Source of the DNA: JBGSUE01 sp041753515
GTDB taxonomy: Bacteria > Patescibacteriota > Microgenomatia > UBA10105 > UBA927
Assembly (NCBI GenBank): GCA_041753515.1
Contig: JBGSUE010000027.1
Coordinates: forward strand, 1-32,656
Direction: 5' to 3'
Length of the DNA stretch: 32,656 bases
The position numbers and the translations under genes were made by a program. This document shows, piece after piece, positions 31,055 to 32,656 of this stretch (position 1 is the first letter of the stretch; each line of letters begins with the position of its first letter). The notes beneath the pieces are model-generated. The model was not told the origin of the DNA. It ran no database searches and worked only from the letters and a program-made list of their open reading frames with translations.

Positions 31055-31453
31055 TTATTTTTTGGCAATTTCTTTAGCAGTCAGAGTATTCTCCGTGATG
31101 TTGAATGTTTCAGGATTAGCTCCGATGCGAATTTCTGATCCCGCGGGGAATTTTGATGCATCAAAATTTGAAGGCACATGTACGTTCCACGTTCCGAGAG
31201 GTTTTCCGTTTGAGTCATCAAACATGAGATTATCCACGATAAGCGTGCCCGTAGTGGATTCATACGAGTGTACTTTTCCGTAAAAGACAGTCATGGATTG
31301 CGCGCTCGCTTTGGCTCGTGTGTCCTGACGTACGGTTGTATCTCTGGTTTTGGCGATGATACTGGTAAAAAGAATGGCGACAACGATGAGACCGACGCTT
31401 GCGACAAAGAGAAGGAGTGCGTTTGATTTATTCATATATTCGTATTTTTTCAT
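31055..31453 (-). CDS. Single-pass membrane-anchored small protein
   Basis: 132 residues. A hydrophobic helix (about 12-34, LLLFVASVGLIVVAILFTSII) near the N-terminus with two Lys before it suggests an anchored or exported protein with the remaining about 95 residues outside. That part has alternating strands (MTVFYGKVHSYESTTGTLIVDN, then TWNVHVPSNFDA) like a small beta-barrel or OB-like domain. No family recognised. ATG 31453 overlaps the histidine kinase stop (ATGA), so the kinase and this protein are one unit; it might be a sensor accessory, but that is inference. An in-frame ATG at 31435 is also possible. Confidence 0.55.
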   Translation of the reverse strand: MKKYEYMNKSNALLLFVASVGLIVVAILFTSIIAKTRDTTVRQDTRAKASAQSMTVFYGKVHSYESTTGTLIVDNLMFDDSNGKPLGTWNVHVPSNFDASKFPAGSEIRIGANPETFNITENTLTAKEIAKK

Positions 31454-32550
31454 GTAGAATGATTGATGTCAACTCTTGGAGCAATAGGCAGAGAAAAGAA
31501 AAATGTCGATCCGCGGCCAAGTTCGGATTTTTCCAGTCCGACTGAACCGTTCATAAGTTGGGCAAACCGTTTTGAAATGTACAGTCCCAACCCTGTGCTT
31601 TTTGATGTTGCCATAGACCGTGATTGTCCGGTCTGACCGAATTTGGTAAACAGGAGCGGCGCTTGTCTTGGGTCTATACCGGCACCCGTATCTGTTATTC
31701 TTGTTCGAACAGAGGCACTCTCTGTTGCCGTGGATACTGTGACTGATCCTTCATGGGTATACTTGATGGCATTAGACAGAAGATTGGTAAGAATCTCAAC
31801 GCATTTTGATTCATCTCCAATCACTTTGGGAATATTTGGATCATCCATCTGATACGTGAGAGTAAGGTGTTTGATGCTGGCGTCGTGTTTCAGGTTTTCG
31901 ATAACTGCACGGATAGTTTTTGTCATATCAAATATATCTTTCTGTATAACAAGTCTGTTTTGTTCGATCCGTGATACATTGAGAAGATCATTCACTAAAT
32001 CAATAAGATGTATTGTGGAATCTTTTGCCCCTTTCATCAAATCCTTTTTTTGTGATTCGTCCATATTCGGGGAGGGATTTTCCAAAAGCTCCAATACACC
32101 GCGGATAGTGGTCATGGGAGAGCGAAGATCATGTGCAACACCGGAAAAAAATGCTTTTTCATCTTCTTCACGGTGATATTGGTCGGTCATATCAATAAAT
32201 ACGAATGCATGTGCGTCATGTGTGCCGGTTAGTGAAATTCCGGTGATATACCCCAATATCGCATGTTCCGTCTGGTGTTCTTCCAGAAATGTCCAGTGGG
32301 GAAGTTTTTCCAATCTTTGGGATTCACGGGGAGATTCCAATGGTGTATAATCGATTTCTTTTTTGCTGTTTTTCAGGATAAATACATCTTTATAAGGTCT
32401 GTTCTGCAATTGATTGAGTGTTGTGCGGAAAAATGTTTCTGCATAGGGATTTGCATGTATGATGGTACCATTGGAATCAAGAACCAGTATCCCAATATCC
32501 AGATGGTTGAAGATTTCTGTTGTTGCAGATTGCTTCATACAGCGACCCAT
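31450..32550 (-). CDS. PAS-domain sensor histidine kinase (soluble)
   Basis: 366 residues without a membrane helix. A PAS domain (about 12-125, HLDIGILVLDSNGTIIHANP at its start) is followed by the dimerisation/phosphoacceptor helix GVAHDLRSPMTTIRG (His140) and a HATPase domain with the N box NLLSNAIKYTH, G1 DTGAGID, F box LFTKFGQ and G2 STGLGLYISK. It would autophosphorylate His140 and pass the phosphate to a response regulator; none is seen here, so it lies outside the window or elsewhere. The start is uncertain: ATG 32550 gives MGRCMKQ, but upstream sequence in another frame looks protein-like and a frameshift is possible (see findings). Confidence 0.88.
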   Translation of the reverse strand: MGRCMKQSATTEIFNHLDIGILVLDSNGTIIHANPYAETFFRTTLNQLQNRPYKDVFILKNSKKEIDYTPLESPRESQRLEKLPHWTFLEEHQTEHAILGYITGISLTGTHDAHAFVFIDMTDQYHREEDEKAFFSGVAHDLRSPMTTIRGVLELLENPSPNMDESQKKDLMKGAKDSTIHLIDLVNDLLNVSRIEQNRLVIQKDIFDMTKTIRAVIENLKHDASIKHLTLTYQMDDPNIPKVIGDESKCVEILTNLLSNAIKYTHEGSVTVSTATESASVRTRITDTGAGIDPRQAPLLFTKFGQTGQSRSMATSKSTGLGLYISKRFAQLMNGSVGLEKSELGRGSTFFFSLPIAPRVDINHST

Positions 32551-32653
32551 TACCGTTTCTGAATTGATGCAGCTGAAGCTGGTTTGTCAGGAGTGTGATG
32601 CGGTTATCTGACTGTGCATTTTTATCCATGGCTTCCTTTTTCATTTTATTCAT
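32477..32653 (-). other. Overlapping 58-codon frame upstream of the kinase, possible displaced N-terminus
   Basis: From ATG 32653 a second frame runs MNKMKKEAMDKNAQSDNRIT then LLTNQLQLHQ before losing protein-like character and stopping at 32477-32479. The first 30 codons look like a charged coil of the sort that precedes a PAS domain, while the kinase frame has an in-frame stop just upstream of 32550. The remainder overlaps the PAS-coding region and is probably not coding. Whether it is a separate short peptide, the end of a gene from outside the window or a frameshifted kinase N-terminus cannot be decided. Confidence 0.3.
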
Positions 32654-32656
32654 TCT

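Noticed and set aside
1..32656. tRNA, rRNA or integrase/transposase genes
   Set aside because: No T-loop-like GGTTCGAATCC segments with acceptor pairing, no rRNA blocks and no DDE or tyrosine recombinase motifs were seen on either strand.

Overview
The window looks like a chromosomal segment of a Patescibacteria/CPR bacterium, possibly of the Microgenomates type; this is inferred from content, not from a marker phylogeny. The signs are near-total coding density with many 1-4 bp overlaps, few Shine-Dalgarno (SD) sites, several -10 boxes placed 4-10 nt before start codons (leaderless-type starts), an EF-Ts of only 151 residues, an IMP dehydrogenase without CBS domains, AATTACG heptamer repeats (one inside recR), and mosaic palindromes of the GTCAT...ATGAC type. 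TGA is used as a stop, so the code appears standard. No tRNA, rRNA, CRISPR array or transposase was seen.

Layout. 1-2906: adenosine deaminase end, guaB, guaA (purine interconversion). 2915-3787: a PaaX-like, Cas2-fold regulator with a concentric palindrome on each side. 3924-5246: glyA. 5250-5409: a promoter, a pseudoknotted leader RNA and a terminator ahead of rpsB-tsf-frr-rseP-proS-DHH-like (5496-10970). 11060-13054: PF04008 'adenosine-specific kinase' protein, HIT protein, bS21, YqeY-like, YbeY. 13140-17166: dnaX-ybaB, then adenosine kinase and S-adenosylhomocysteinase. 17167-20268 (minus): an unrecognised two-gene operon, a degenerate ATPase fused to an OmpR-type winged helix plus a protein with two nucleotidyltransferase-like motifs, driven by a consensus promoter with TGAC direct repeats. 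20408-23005: small membrane protein, a possible structured RNA, fau, a small coil protein, thyA, dfrA (folate/dTMP). 22970-25457 (minus): membrane glycosyltransferase and folC. 25477-31054: SAM hydrolase-like, aminotransferase, HAD phosphatase, recR, DUF59, a disordered protein, cysS. 31055-32550 (minus): anchored small protein and PAS-histidine kinase.

Two metabolic themes run through the segment. The first is adenosine handling: SAM hydrolase-like protein and S-adenosylhomocysteinase release adenosine, adenosine kinase and the PF04008 protein could phosphorylate it, and adenosine deaminase leads towards inosine/IMP-GMP. The second is one-carbon/folate: glyA, fau, thyA, dfrA, folC.

The items most worth a second look are the pseudoknot/antiterminator/terminator leader before rpsB, the paired 40-bp palindromes around the PaaX-like gene, and the minus-strand ATPase-winged-helix/NTase-like operon with its operator array.
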